The notes: generated from the sequence alone by a model not told the origin. A DNA stretch of 64,000 bases from UBA1546 sp049302185 (GCA_049302185.1 JBAQLV010000010.1:1-64000); one strand, 5' to 3'; shown: positions 16,292-25,222, counted from the first letter of the stretch. A program made the numbers and translations.

Positions 16292-18988
16292 ATGTTTGGT
16301 TTTCTAAGAAAGCGGTTGGGCTATAAGATAATGGCTGCCATGCTAACCATTATATTGCTGGTTCTGGTGGCCGAAATCTATATGCGTATATATTTCGGGA
16401 CTAAAGATAGGTTAGAGATAGCGGCTACGATCAGCAGGGAGTTAGCTGACTCAATCTATGCCGGTATAAAACATCCGATGGGGTTGGGAGACAGTGAGGG
16501 TATCAGAAAAGAATTATTAGATATAAGAGAAAAGGCAAAGGATGTTGAGGTATTTATCTGTGATTTTAAACAGGAGATAGTCTATTCCACACATGTAGAT
16601 AAGGTAAAGACCAGTTTAGTAGATTCCATTCAAAATAAAGCCGCCCTGCAGACCGTAACCGAGACTTTAAAGACAGGAACTGCACCACGGTTTGACCCAC
16701 GTAAGCCACTTGAAGATAAGGTAGCCGGGAGAAGATATATTATCATCATCCAACCTATCCTGAATCAAGAGGACTGTTATCACTGCCACGGCTCTTCCAG
16801 AAAGGTTCTCGGGGGTTTGGTAATAAGGTATGACGCTGAGCGAACATATGCTCAAGTTGCTGCCCAACGAAACCGGACTTTAGTAATAGCTATATCCCTT
16901 GTACCCCTTGCAGTCATCCTTATCTATTTCATGGTGACTAAATTAGTAAGGCGCCCTGTTGAGAGTTTAGCTGAGAAGGCAAAGAGGTTTGGAGAGGGAG
17001 ACATGTCTGTTTCCGTTGATGTAAAGACAGAAGATGAGATTGGAATCCTCGGCAGAACCTTTAATTATATGGTCGAGAGTGTTTCCTCTTTTAGTAGAAA
17101 ATTAGAGATGGAAGTAACGAGAAAGACTGCATTATTAGATGAAAGGACCCAACTCTTAGCGCTATTAGAGAGGGCCAACAGAGATATCAGGGAGCTGGAC
17201 AAACTAAAATCCACTTTCTTAGCCAATATGTCCCATGAACTCCGCACACCAATGAATGCCATTATCGGCTATACAGACCTTTTATTAGACAGGGTTGACG
17301 GCCCCATTAATGAAGAACAGGAAAAAAGCCTGAAAAAGGTTGTAGCTAATGCAAGACATCTTCTGCAATTGATAAATGATGTCCTTGATATATCCAAGAT
17401 AGAGTCAGGGAAAATAGAAATACAACCAAAGGAAATATATTTGAAATTGTTAATCGATTCTGTTATCCCCACCTTTGAACCTATGATAAAACAAAAGGGG
17501 CTTACACTTACTATTAATCTCGATGAGAATTTATTGCCGGTTTATGGGGATGAGGATAAGGTCAAACAAATTTTTATAAACCTATTATCAAATGCCGTTA
17601 AGTTTACCTATCAGGGTGGGGTAACCATAAGCGCAAAGCCCTCTGAAAGGGGTATTAAACCTGGAGAGTCGCCGTTATTTGTAGAAATATGTGTTGAAGA
17701 TACAGGTATAGGGATAAAAGATGAGGATATCGGTAAGATTTTTGATAAGTTCACACAGGTAGATATCTCTACAATTCGTCAATACGAAGGAACAGGCCTC
17801 GGTCTCAATATTGCCAGAGGATTGGTTGCGTTGCATAAGGGCTTAATCTGGGTAACGAGTAAATATGGAGAGGGAAGTAAATTCTGTTTTACTCTTCCGT
17901 TGAAAAAAGAGATACTTGAAAAGCCTGCTGAGCCAGTATTGGAACCAAGCATGGCTGAAGGTCTCGCTGAATATTTTGGAAAACCGGTTGAGACCTTCTT
18001 GAAGGAACCACAATATGCTGGCAAACCCATAAGATGCTGGGAGTATATCCGTTGTGGACAGCCCAACTGTCCTGCCTATGAGAGTAAAGACTTCAGATGT
18101 TGGTTAACCCTTGGAACTCATTGTGCAGGCATGAAAATAGCTGCTTATCCAGAAAAGGTAGATTTCTGTAAAGGATGTGAGGTCATAAGAAATCTACTGA
18201 TCGAGCCAGAGGATTATGAGTCTAAAGGGGCAGAGTTTCCTGAAGGGGAGAAATCTGATAAAAAGACTATATTAGCTATAGATGATAATCCAGAGGCTAT
18301 TGATATTATAAGGAAATATTTAGGAGAGGATTACAGGGTAGTTGGCTTTTTAAGTGGTGAAGGGGCAGTAGAGAAGGCAAAAGAAATAAAACCAATGGCC
18401 ATTACCTTAGACATCATGATGCCCAAAAAGGATGGATGGCAGGTACTTCGTGAGTTAAAAGAGAATCCAGAAACCCAGGATATTCCTGTGATAATACTTT
18501 CGATTGTGGATAACAAAAGGTTGGGCTTTAGTTTGGGTGCGGTAGAATATATAGTAAAACCAGTAGAAAAGCAGGTTTTATTACGAAAATTAAGAAATTT
18601 AGAAAAGACGACTACGATAAAGAAAGTTTTAGTAGTGGATGATGAACAAGACACAGTAGAATTGATCGGCAGTGTCCTTAAAGAAACAGGATATCAGATA
18701 GAAGTAGCTTATAACAGTAAGGATGCCATCAAAACTATCAAGGATTTCGTACCTGACCTGATTGTCTTAAACCTGACAATGCCCGAGGTTAGCGGTTTCG
18801 ACGTGATTGAATATCTCAAGACAGAGGAGGGGGTCAAGGATATTCCTCTTATAATAATAACCCGTAAGGATTTAACAGAAAAAGATATAGATGAACTAAA
18901 TGGCAGGATACAGGGGATATTAAACAAGGGAGTACTTGCTAAGGAAGACCTGTTAAAAGAGATTAAGGATACTATTAGTAAAGTTTAA
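16292..18988 (+). CDS. Hybrid sensor histidine kinase with a haem-c motif in its sensor domain
   Basis: An 898-residue inner-membrane kinase. Order: TM1 (13-33), a periplasmic sensor of about 160 residues with CYHCH at 162-166 (a c-type haem site of the DUF3365/Tll0287 kind), TM2 (196-215), HAMP (to about 270), HisKA with SHELRTP (His315), HATPase (NLLSNAVKFT, DTGIGI, GTGLGLNI), and a Cys-rich segment (about 590-650: CWEYIRCGQPNCPAY...CWL...CAGMK...CKGCEV) of the two-CW kind. Two receiver domains follow (Asp in LDIMMPKKDGW; the second has LNLTMPE, so Asn stands where the phospho-Asp is usual). It likely senses redox state or a haem ligand. Downstream response genes form one operon with it. 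Confidence 0.88.
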   Translation: MFGFLRKRLGYKIMAAMLTIILLVLVAEIYMRIYFGTKDRLEIAATISRELADSIYAGIKHPMGLGDSEGIRKELLDIREKAKDVEVFICDFKQEIVYSTHVDKVKTSLVDSIQNKAALQTVTETLKTGTAPRFDPRKPLEDKVAGRRYIIIIQPILNQEDCYHCHGSSRKVLGGLVIRYDAERTYAQVAAQRNRTLVIAISLVPLAVILIYFMVTKLVRRPVESLAEKAKRFGEGDMSVSVDVKTEDEIGILGRTFNYMVESVSSFSRKLEMEVTRKTALLDERTQLLALLERANRDIRELDKLKSTFLANMSHELRTPMNAIIGYTDLLLDRVDGPINEEQEKSLKKVVANARHLLQLINDVLDISKIESGKIEIQPKEIYLKLLIDSVIPTFEPMIKQKGLTLTINLDENLLPVYGDEDKVKQIFINLLSNAVKFTYQGGVTISAKPSERGIKPGESPLFVEICVEDTGIGIKDEDIGKIFDKFTQVDISTIRQYEGTGLGLNIARGLVALHKGLIWVTSKYGEGSKFCFTLPLKKEILEKPAEPVLEPSMAEGLAEYFGKPVETFLKEPQYAGKPIRCWEYIRCGQPNCPAYESKDFRCWLTLGTHCAGMKIAAYPEKVDFCKGCEVIRNLLIEPEDYESKGAEFPEGEKSDKKTILAIDDNPEAIDIIRKYLGEDYRVVGFLSGEGAVEKAKEIKPMAITLDIMMPKKDGWQVLRELKENPETQDIPVIILSIVDNKRLGFSLGAVEYIVKPVEKQVLLRKLRNLEKTTTIKKVLVVDDEQDTVELIGSVLKETGYQIEVAYNSKDAIKTIKDFVPDLIVLNLTMPEVSGFDVIEYLKTEEGVKDIPLIIITRKDLTEKDIDELNGRIQGILNKGVLAKEDLLKEIKDTISKV

Positions 18989-19014
18989 AGTGAAATGAAC
19001 AAATGGGGGAGAAG

Positions 19015-19407
19015 ATGGAAGAGATAAAAGAGGGCTTACCAAAAAAGATTCTGATAGTTGATGATAATCAGGATGGTCGCGAGCTCGTAGTCAAGATACT
19101 TAAGAACAGGGGTTATCAAATGATTGAAGCTGTTGACGGAGAAGAGGCATTAGAAAAGGCAATCGCAGAAAACCCTGACCTTATCCTGATGGATATCTCG
19201 ATTCCTAAGATAGATGGCTATGAGGTTACAAGAAGGTTGAAAAGCCAGATAAAGTTTAAGGACACCCCGATAATCGCCTTAACTGCCCATGCAATGAAGG
19301 GAGATAGAGAAAAGGCTATAGAGGCTGGTTGTGACGGATATATATCCAAGCCCATTAATATCCATGAACTGCCAGATCAGATAAAATCCTATTTAAAGGA
19401 AAAATGA
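19015..19407 (+). CDS. Single-domain response regulator
   Basis: A CheY-like receiver of about 130 residues: acidic pocket VDDNQDGRE, phospho-Asp in LILMDISIPKIDGYE, Thr/Ala in LTAHAMKGDRE and Lys in YISKPI. There is no output domain, so it acts through protein contact or as a phosphorelay step. The ATG at 19015 has GGGGGAGAAG in front of it and is preferred to the in-frame ATG at 19003. It overlaps the next gene by 4 bases (ATGA), showing translational coupling. Confidence 0.9.
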   Translation: MEEIKEGLPKKILIVDDNQDGRELVVKILKNRGYQMIEAVDGEEALEKAIAENPDLILMDISIPKIDGYEVTRRLKSQIKFKDTPIIALTAHAMKGDREKAIEAGCDGYISKPINIHELPDQIKSYLKEK

Positions 19408-20477
19408 AACGATCATACCGCATATTGATTGTAGATGACGCTATGGATACAGTAGAACTCTTAAAAAAGAGGTTTCGATCTGAAGGATACGACACAGCAG
19501 AGGCATACGACGGTGAAGAAGGTCTTAAAAGGGTTGTTGATTACAATCCTGATTTAGTTGTGCTCGATGTCATGATGCCAAAAATAGACGGCTATGAAGT
19601 CTGTCAAAGGCTTAAAGCAGATGAGGAGACAAAATACATTCCTATTCTCATGCTTACTGCAAAAGGAGAGGTTGAGCATAAGGTGAAAGGTCTGGATATC
19701 GGTGCTGATGACTATATGTCAAAGCCATTTGACTACAAAGAACTCTCCGCACGAGTCAGGTCATTACTTACTATCAAGGCAGCGCGTGAGAAATTAGTAG
19801 AAGAGGAAAAATCAGGGGCCCTGGAACAGATGATGGATCAGGTTGCACATGAGATAAGAAACCCCCTTACCTCTATCGGAGGTTTTGCACGCAAAGTTTA
19901 TGGAAAGCTTCCCGAAGGTGATCCTAACAGGAAGTATATGGAGATGATCATAGATGACGTAGCGATATTGGAAAACATGATAAGACAGCTTATTGAGTTA
20001 AAAACCATGACCATATCTTTTAAAGAGCCTACAAATATCAACGATGTGATTTTGAAGGCCCTTAAAGTATTTGAACAGGAGTTCCAGCAAAAGGCCATAG
20101 ACGTTGAGACTGAGTTAATGGATAATCTTCCATTGATACCTGCTGACGATAAACTGCTTAAAAGGGCTTTGTGTAATCTCATTAAAAATTCTATCGAGGC
20201 CATGGATGAAGGAACTAAAGTGCTAAAGATTGCCAGCCGACTAAGTGGCGGCCGTATAGAAATATTGATAACTGATTCAGGAAAAGGTATACCTAAGGAT
20301 AAAATCAAAAACATCTTTGACCCATTTGTCACCTCAAAGATATATGGCCCAGGACTTGGCCTTACCTTTGCACTTAAGATAATCCAGGATCACAAGGGGA
20401 ATATTTATGTAGACAGCGAACCTGGTAAGGGGACTACCTTTACGATAAGTTTTCCTGTGGAGAAACCCAACTCTTAA
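19404..20477 (+). CDS. Response regulator-histidine kinase hybrid
   Basis: The 357-residue cytosolic protein joins an N-terminal receiver (about 5-120; VDDAMDT, phospho-Asp in LVVLDVMMPKIDGYEVC, Lys in YMSKPFDYKEL) to a transmitter: HisKA with AHEIRNPLTSIGG (about 150) and HATPase (NLIKNSIEAMDEG, DSGKGIPKDK, GPGLGLTFALKI). There is no membrane segment or sensory domain, so its input is most likely phosphate from the upstream hybrid kinase. The three genes form a compact relay. Confidence 0.9.
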   Translation: MKRSYRILIVDDAMDTVELLKKRFRSEGYDTAEAYDGEEGLKRVVDYNPDLVVLDVMMPKIDGYEVCQRLKADEETKYIPILMLTAKGEVEHKVKGLDIGADDYMSKPFDYKELSARVRSLLTIKAAREKLVEEEKSGALEQMMDQVAHEIRNPLTSIGGFARKVYGKLPEGDPNRKYMEMIIDDVAILENMIRQLIELKTMTISFKEPTNINDVILKALKVFEQEFQQKAIDVETELMDNLPLIPADDKLLKRALCNLIKNSIEAMDEGTKVLKIASRLSGGRIEILITDSGKGIPKDKIKNIFDPFVTSKIYGPGLGLTFALKIIQDHKGNIYVDSEPGKGTTFTISFPVEKPNS

Positions 20478-20483
20478 TTTTCT

Positions 20484-20568
20484 TCACCCTCCCCAACCCC
20501 TCCCATCAAGGGAGGGGTTATTTAGAAACCCTCTCCCCTTGTGGGAGAGGGCAAGGGTGAGGGGTATT
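20484..20568. repeat. C/G-rich palindromic repeat (CCCTCCCC type)
   Basis: Two nested inverted pairs: CCCTCCC ... GGGAGGG and CCCTCTCCCC ... GGGAGAGGG...GGTGAGGGG. It may end the kinase transcript. The same design recurs at 28062-28110 and inside hypF at 61995-62058. Confidence 0.6.
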
Positions 20569-20589
20569 ATTTGTTAATTCTGAGGGTTC

Positions 20590-21096
20590 TTAACCTGGCA
20601 ATTTCCTCTGATAACCGTAAATATGAGCGCCGGCGCTGTAGGCATAAATAGGTCCGTTCTTGAGGCAAGTTTCAGAAGCAACAAACTGTTTTAATAGTTC
20701 TATTCCTCCGAGGTTCGTAGGGAATCCTGCCCAAAGATCCCATGACCTGAAATAAGCGCTCACTGTCAGCACCAGCTCGGTACGAGTCGATTCCGACTCA
20801 TCATCTACAGGTATAACCTTAAAATCCAGCAACCTCAGACACGGTGGGTCAAGCTTTCCGTCTTTGCCGCAGCAGATATCAAGATCCAAAGGTGTTGCTT
20901 TTCGATAACAGCCTGATTTGTTAGAGGGGTCTCCTTGAGTATTTCTATAACACGTTCAAATTGTGTTCCGCCTTTGGGCATGATGTTGTGTATCCTGCTT
21001 GCATATGTGTAAGTCTCATTCTCGGCCAGTTCAGGATTCATCAGGTAATTTCCTGATACTATACTTTGCATTTCTACAAATGGACTTTTATTGCCC
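20590..21096 (-). pseudogene. thyA: Thymidylate synthase, truncated and frameshifted
   Basis: The minus strand encodes the C-terminal two thirds of a thymidylate synthase: RIHNIMPKGGTQFERV, LTNQAVIE, then after a one-base loss near 20892 (GAAATAGCA read as GAAAAGCA) ATPLDLDIC, DPPCLRLLDFKV, AYFRSWDLWAGFPTNLGGIELL and AYSAGAHIYGYQ. The PPCL segment and RSWDLW block fit the folate/dUMP-binding half. The N-terminal third is missing; its expected position is taken by nifB sequence on the other strand, at about 21097. No full product can be made. Confidence 0.75.
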
Positions 21097-21564
21097 GACA
21101 GACTTGATGACTTGATAAAGGCAGGAGTGAGAAGCATCACAATTACGATTAATGCAGTAACGACCGAGATAGCTGAAAAGGTTTATTCATGGGTTTATTA
21201 CAAGGGGAAGAGATATATCGGAAGGGAAGCTGCTGAGCTTATTGTGAAGAATCAGGCAAGGGGATTGAGAAATGTCATAGATGCAGGGCTGATTGTGAAG
21301 GTTAATACTGTTTATATTCCGGGAATAAATGATGCGGAAATACCGTTAATAGCATGGCTTTCAGGCCAGAGGGGAGTTGATATTATGAACATAATCCCTC
21401 TTATACCACAGGCAGAGTTATCACATATTCAGAAGCCGTCATCTGAGATGATTAAAAGAATGCGCGAGGACTGCGAAGGACATATTCCCCAGATGACACA
21501 CTGCAGACAGTGCAGGGCAGATGCCTTTGGAATTCTCGGAGAGGATAGGGATATGGTAGCTTGA
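21097..21564 (+). pseudogene. nifB: Nitrogenase cofactor biosynthesis protein NifB, C-terminal fragment
   Basis: An open frame of about 155 codons matches the C-terminal part of NifB's radical-SAM domain: GVRSITITINAV, YSWVYYKGKRYIGREAAELI, KVNTVYIPGIND, MNIIPLIPQAE, and the terminal MTHCRQCRADAFGILGED. NifB makes the NifB-cofactor precursor of FeMoco. The N-terminal half with the CxxxCxxC SAM cluster is missing and replaced by thyA sequence on the opposite strand. A NifX-like C-terminal domain is also absent, but short NifB forms lacking it are known. Not functional as it stands. Confidence 0.85.
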
Positions 21565-21581
21565 GGTATTAAATGCAATGA

Positions 21582-22372
21582 TTGGAGAGGATTACTGTGA
21601 TATTGTCAATTGAAAAAAACAGCAGACTATCAGAGGTAGAGATGGAGCGCTACCGCAGGCAGATGATGCTTGAGGGTTTTAATAAAGAGCACCAAGAAAT
21701 ACTCAAAGCGTCAACCGCTTTAATTGCTGGTATCGGGGGGCTTGGAGGGACAGCTGCGATGTATCTCGCAGTTGCCGGGATAGGCAGAATGGTTTTTGCG
21801 CATTATGGCAATCTCACGCTTTCAAATATGAACAGACAGGTATTGATGAAACATGAATGGATAGGCAAGAGCAGGGTCATTCAGGCAATGAAAACTATAG
21901 AAGAGATCAATCCTGATGTGCAGGTTGAAATATTTAATGAGAGGACTACGCCTGATAACGCGGAGAGGCTTCTTGAAAATGTGCACATAGCCCTATCAGC
22001 GCGTCCCAATTTTCATGAGAGGCGTATTCTTAACAGCGCCTGTGTGAAGAAAGGAATCCCAATGGTTGAAGCGGCAATGAACGGGATGGAGGGATACCTC
22101 TTTAATATCATTCCCGGAGTAACGCCTTGCCTTAACTGTCTGTATCCTGAAGACAACCCTGAATGGGAAGAATTGGGTTCCCTGTTTTAGGCGCTGTGTC
22201 AGGAATGCTTGGGTGTCTTATGGCAATAGAGACGATTAAATTACTTACTGGCTACGGAAAACCATTACTCTCACAAATGTTAGTGTATAACACTTTGAAT
22301 ATGGAATTCAAAAAACTTTCCCTCCATAAAGATGCGCACTGTAATGTGTGCGGAAACTCCGGTCTCAGGTAA
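21582..22372 (+). pseudogene. hesA: HesA/MoeB/ThiF-family adenylyltransferase, frameshifted
   Basis: An E1-like enzyme of the kind found in nif clusters (HesA/NifT neighbourhood). Frame 1 gives the MERYRRQMML start, the ATP loop GIGGLGGTAAMYLAVAGIG, the Asn/Arg motif SNMNRQ and CLNCLYPEDNPEWEELG. One T is missing near 22177 (GGTTTCCCT read as GGTTCCCT), giving a stop. The next frame continues FPVLGAVSGMLGC...LVYNTLNMEF and the zinc pair CNVCG. One added base restores a HesA-like protein of about 263 residues. It begins 18 bases after the nifB stop. Confidence 0.82.
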
Positions 22373-22519
22373 TCTGCTCAAACTAAAAAGACTTTTGCCG
22401 TTTTCTCTTACCACTATAGTTTATTTCTTTCAGGGTTAAATACAACAAAATTGTATCAACTTACAAAGATGTAGCAAATTCAATCCGGGGAACTCCTTAC
22501 AAATCAATCGGTTACATTC

Positions 22520-22535
22520 TGGCATGATTCTGGCA
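22520..22535 (+). promoter_or_regulatory. Sigma-54 promoter upstream of the small HTH gene, porin and amt
   Basis: TGGCATG-ATTC-TGGCA has GG (22521-22522) and GC (22533-22534) exactly ten bases apart. Only the first base of the -12 element deviates from TTGCA. It lies 25 bases before the ATG at 22561, giving a leader of about 15 bases. It suggests NtrC- or NifA-type control of this block, which ends in an ammonium transporter. Confidence 0.7.
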
Positions 22536-22560
22536 ATTACTAATATAGGTAAAAAAAGAA

Positions 22561-22764
22561 ATGGGTTCACTAAAGGAAAAAATCAATGAGATTGAGAGGG
22601 AAGAGATAATCAATGCCCTCAGGGAATGCGAGTGGGTTATGGCAAGGGCCGCAAGAAAGCTCGGTATAACCGAAAGGATGATTGGATACAAGATCAAAAA
22701 ATACGGCATTAGGAAGGAGGCGGAAAGAAGGGAAGCGGTTGGATTTGTCAGCAGCAGGTGGTAA
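22561..22764 (+). CDS. Small Fis-type helix-turn-helix protein (NifA C-terminus-like)
   Basis: A 67-residue frame. After a helix (EIEREEIINALRE) it carries ARAARKLGITERMIGYKIKKYGI, nearly the same HTH as the C-terminus of NifA at 9.7 kb. It lacks GAF and AAA+ domains. It may be the end of a deleted second nifA-like gene, but it has its own ATG and a sigma-54 promoter immediately upstream, so an independent small DNA-binding protein is possible. The last 15 residues (EAERREAVGFVSSRW) are not family-like. The ribosome-binding site is weak. Confidence 0.55.
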   Translation: MGSLKEKINEIEREEIINALRECEWVMARAARKLGITERMIGYKIKKYGIRKEAERREAVGFVSSRW

Positions 22765-22809
22765 ATGAAAAGTGCAGGTTTACTGCAATTAAAAATTTGG
22801 AGGTATGAG

Positions 22810-23709
22810 ATGAGAAAATTAAAAGTTTTGGTTTTACTGGCGGCTCTGTTATGTTGGGCTGTCGGTGTTTATGCAGAGGAAAAAAAGGTGGACGGCAAGA
22901 CGGTCCATGAAGTGCCGACAGAAAAAGGAGCAACTCTTGCTCATACGGTAAAGCCGGAGACATCCCCTGTCTCAGGCAGCGCATCGGTTGGGGTCTTCAA
23001 CCGGTATATATTCAGGGGCTATGAGATAAACTCGCACAGTGTTGTAGTGCAGCCCGCTGTAAGCGTTTCTTACAAAGGGTTCTCAGCATCGCTCTGGAGC
23101 AACATTGACAGCAATGTAAATGGCACGCAGAGTGTCAGCAATGCAAACTATCTTTCAAATCAGGGTAAGAAAGACCTTAACGAAACTGATTTTACGCTGA
23201 GCTATACCTATGTTATAGACAAGCTTAGCCTTACAGGTGGTTATATCTACTATGGTACAGATTATACCGCTGAAACGGATGAGGTTTTCGTGACTATAGC
23301 GTATGACACTCTGTTAAAGCCCACTTTATCAGTCTATCGGGACATAAACGAATACGGCGGAACATATTTCAATCTCTCGATAGCACACTCATTTCCTGTG
23401 TATAAGGAAATAACACTTGATCTCGGTGCTTCGGCAGGTTATTTTGCGGGCAGCGATGATTATTGGAAGACATACGAGTCATCAACAGGGGCATATACAG
23501 GCAAGAAATACAGCGGATTGCATGATGGCATGGTAAAGGCGGGCTTTACCATACCGATAGCTAAGAATGTTTCAGTTCAGCCTCTGGTTCAGTACTGGCT
23601 CCCGCTGTCAAGCAATGCTAAAAAAAGCGTGAGCGGAAATTCGTATAACCCGAATGGAAAACTTGATGAAACACTTGTGACAGGTATTAACCTGACGTTA
23701 AGTTTTTAA
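22810..23709 (+). CDS. Outer-membrane beta-barrel protein (TorF-like putative porin)
   Basis: The 299-residue protein has a clear signal peptide (hydrophobic 4-18, cleavage near VYA-EE). Amphipathic strands follow: VGVFNRYIFRGYEI, SYKGFSASLWSNID, LSYTYVIDKLSLTGGYIYY, and a C-terminal strand ending in Phe (TLSF), the signal for the BAM complex. The opening pattern is like the TIGR02001/TorF putative porins. The ATG at 22810, behind TTGGAGG, is chosen over an upstream in-frame ATG at 22765 that would precede the signal peptide by 15 residues. Together with amt it suggests a nitrogen-uptake unit. Confidence 0.75.
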   Translation: MRKLKVLVLLAALLCWAVGVYAEEKKVDGKTVHEVPTEKGATLAHTVKPETSPVSGSASVGVFNRYIFRGYEINSHSVVVQPAVSVSYKGFSASLWSNIDSNVNGTQSVSNANYLSNQGKKDLNETDFTLSYTYVIDKLSLTGGYIYYGTDYTAETDEVFVTIAYDTLLKPTLSVYRDINEYGGTYFNLSIAHSFPVYKEITLDLGASAGYFAGSDDYWKTYESSTGAYTGKKYSGLHDGMVKAGFTIPIAKNVSVQPLVQYWLPLSSNAKKSVSGNSYNPNGKLDETLVTGINLTLSF

Positions 23710-23717
23710 ATAACCGT

Positions 23718-23805
23718 TCAACTGTCATTCCCACGAAAGTGGGAATCCAGAAACATGGTTATATAAACAAGGTATAGATTCCTGCTTCCGCAGGAATGAC
23801 AACAA
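23718..23805. repeat. Palindromic repeats between porin and amt
   Basis: Two hairpins, GTCATTCCCACGAAAGTGGGAATCC and ATTCCTGCTTCCGCAGGAATGAC, in opposite orientation about 35 bases apart. Same family as the elements at 38505 and 43415. Confidence 0.65.
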
Positions 23806-23822
23806 TGAACTGGAGGTGTGAG

Positions 23823-25217
23823 ATGAAAAGATTTTTAAGTGTTCTGGTTTTGATTTTCTTGTTTGTGGCATTTGGAAACGCTGTTTTTGCAGAAGAACCC
23901 AAAGTAGAGTCTCCTGCTCCGCAGGCGCCTGCAGCTGGGGTTCAGCCTGCGACAGCAGCGGTTCCACCAGTGCCAGTGGCTACTGCTCCGCCAAAGGTTG
24001 ATACCGGCGATACTGCATGGGTTCTGATATCTTCAGCGCTTGTCATGCTGATGACGCCGGGGCTGGCTCTGTTTTACGGCGGTATGGTGCGGAGGAAAAA
24101 TGTTCTCGGAACAATAATGCAGAGCTTTATAGCGCTCGGGGTTGTTACCATATTATGGGTGCTTTATGGCTACAGTCTTTCATTCGGACCCGATAAATGG
24201 CACATAATAGGTGGTCTTGAATGGGTAGGGCTTAAAGGCGTCGGACTTGATCCGAATCCTGACTATGCGGCAACTATACCGCATCAGGCATTCATGATAT
24301 TTCAGATGATGTTTGCAGTGATTACGCCGGCGCTGATAACAGGCGCGTTTGCTGAGAGATTCAAGTTCAAGGCGTATCTTTTGTTTCTTGTACTCTGGGC
24401 GACAGTTGTTTACTTCCCGCTAGCGCACTGGGTATGGGGTGTTGGCGGATGGCTAAGAGAACTTGGCGCCCTTGATTTTGCAGGAGGCCTTGTTGTTCAT
24501 ATAAGTTCCGGAGTTTCAGCGCTTGCAGCTGCTATTATCGTTGGTAAGAGAAGGAAACATGGTGTTGAGCAGATGGCGCCTCATAATCTCACTATGACGC
24601 TTCTCGGAGCTGCGCTGCTCTGGTTTGGATGGTTCGGTTTTAACGGAGGAAGCGCCGTTGCATCCGGTTCTCTGGCAACATCAGCCTTTGTTGTAACTCA
24701 TATTGCAACTGCAGCCGCAGCGCTCTCATGGATGTTTACCGAATGGATTCACAGGAATAAACCGACTGCTCTCGGCGCGGCTTCAGGTGCGGTTGCCGGG
24801 CTTGTTGCGATAACACCCGCATCAGGTTTTGTCGGTCCGATGCCGGCTCTTGTTATAGGACTTGTGGCTGGTGTTTTGTGCTATATGGCTGTTAATCTCA
24901 AGACCAAGCTTGGTTACGATGACTCTCTCGATGCAGTTGGAGTGCACGGCGTAGGCGGCACATGGGGCGCGATAGCAACTGGATTGTTCGCATCGAAATT
25001 AATAAACAGCGCAGGCAACGACGGGCTGTTTTATGGGAATGCATCGCTTTTGCTGAACCAGATAATAAGCGTTGGCGCTGTATGGATTTATTCCTTTGCA
25101 GCGACTCTCGTGATATTAAAGGTTATTGACTGGACTATTGGGTTACGGGTAAGCGAAGAAGATGAAGCCGACGGTCTTGATCTGAGCCAACATGGTGAGA
25201 GTGGATATACATTATAA
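23823..25217 (+). CDS. amt: Ammonium transporter
   Basis: A 464-residue inner-membrane channel of the Amt/Rh family. A signal peptide (cleavage near VFA-EE) and a Pro/Ala-rich segment of about 35 residues precede about 11 membrane helices, starting DTAWVLISSALVMLMTPGLALFYGGMVR. The pore His pair is visible in VVHISSG and VGVHGVGGTWG, and AFAERFKF and the WFGWFGFNGGS block are typical. The C-terminal tail (GLRVSEEDEADGLDLSQHGE) is the usual GlnK-responsive end. The ATG at 23823 follows GGAGGTG. No glnB/glnK is beside it. Expression is probably linked to nitrogen supply through the sigma-54 promoter at 22520. Confidence 0.95.
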   Translation: MKRFLSVLVLIFLFVAFGNAVFAEEPKVESPAPQAPAAGVQPATAAVPPVPVATAPPKVDTGDTAWVLISSALVMLMTPGLALFYGGMVRRKNVLGTIMQSFIALGVVTILWVLYGYSLSFGPDKWHIIGGLEWVGLKGVGLDPNPDYAATIPHQAFMIFQMMFAVITPALITGAFAERFKFKAYLLFLVLWATVVYFPLAHWVWGVGGWLRELGALDFAGGLVVHISSGVSALAAAIIVGKRRKHGVEQMAPHNLTMTLLGAALLWFGWFGFNGGSAVASGSLATSAFVVTHIATAAAALSWMFTEWIHRNKPTALGAASGAVAGLVAITPASGFVGPMPALVIGLVAGVLCYMAVNLKTKLGYDDSLDAVGVHGVGGTWGAIATGLFASKLINSAGNDGLFYGNASLLLNQIISVGAVWIYSFAATLVILKVIDWTIGLRVSEEDEADGLDLSQHGESGYTL

Positions 25218-25222
25218 AAATA

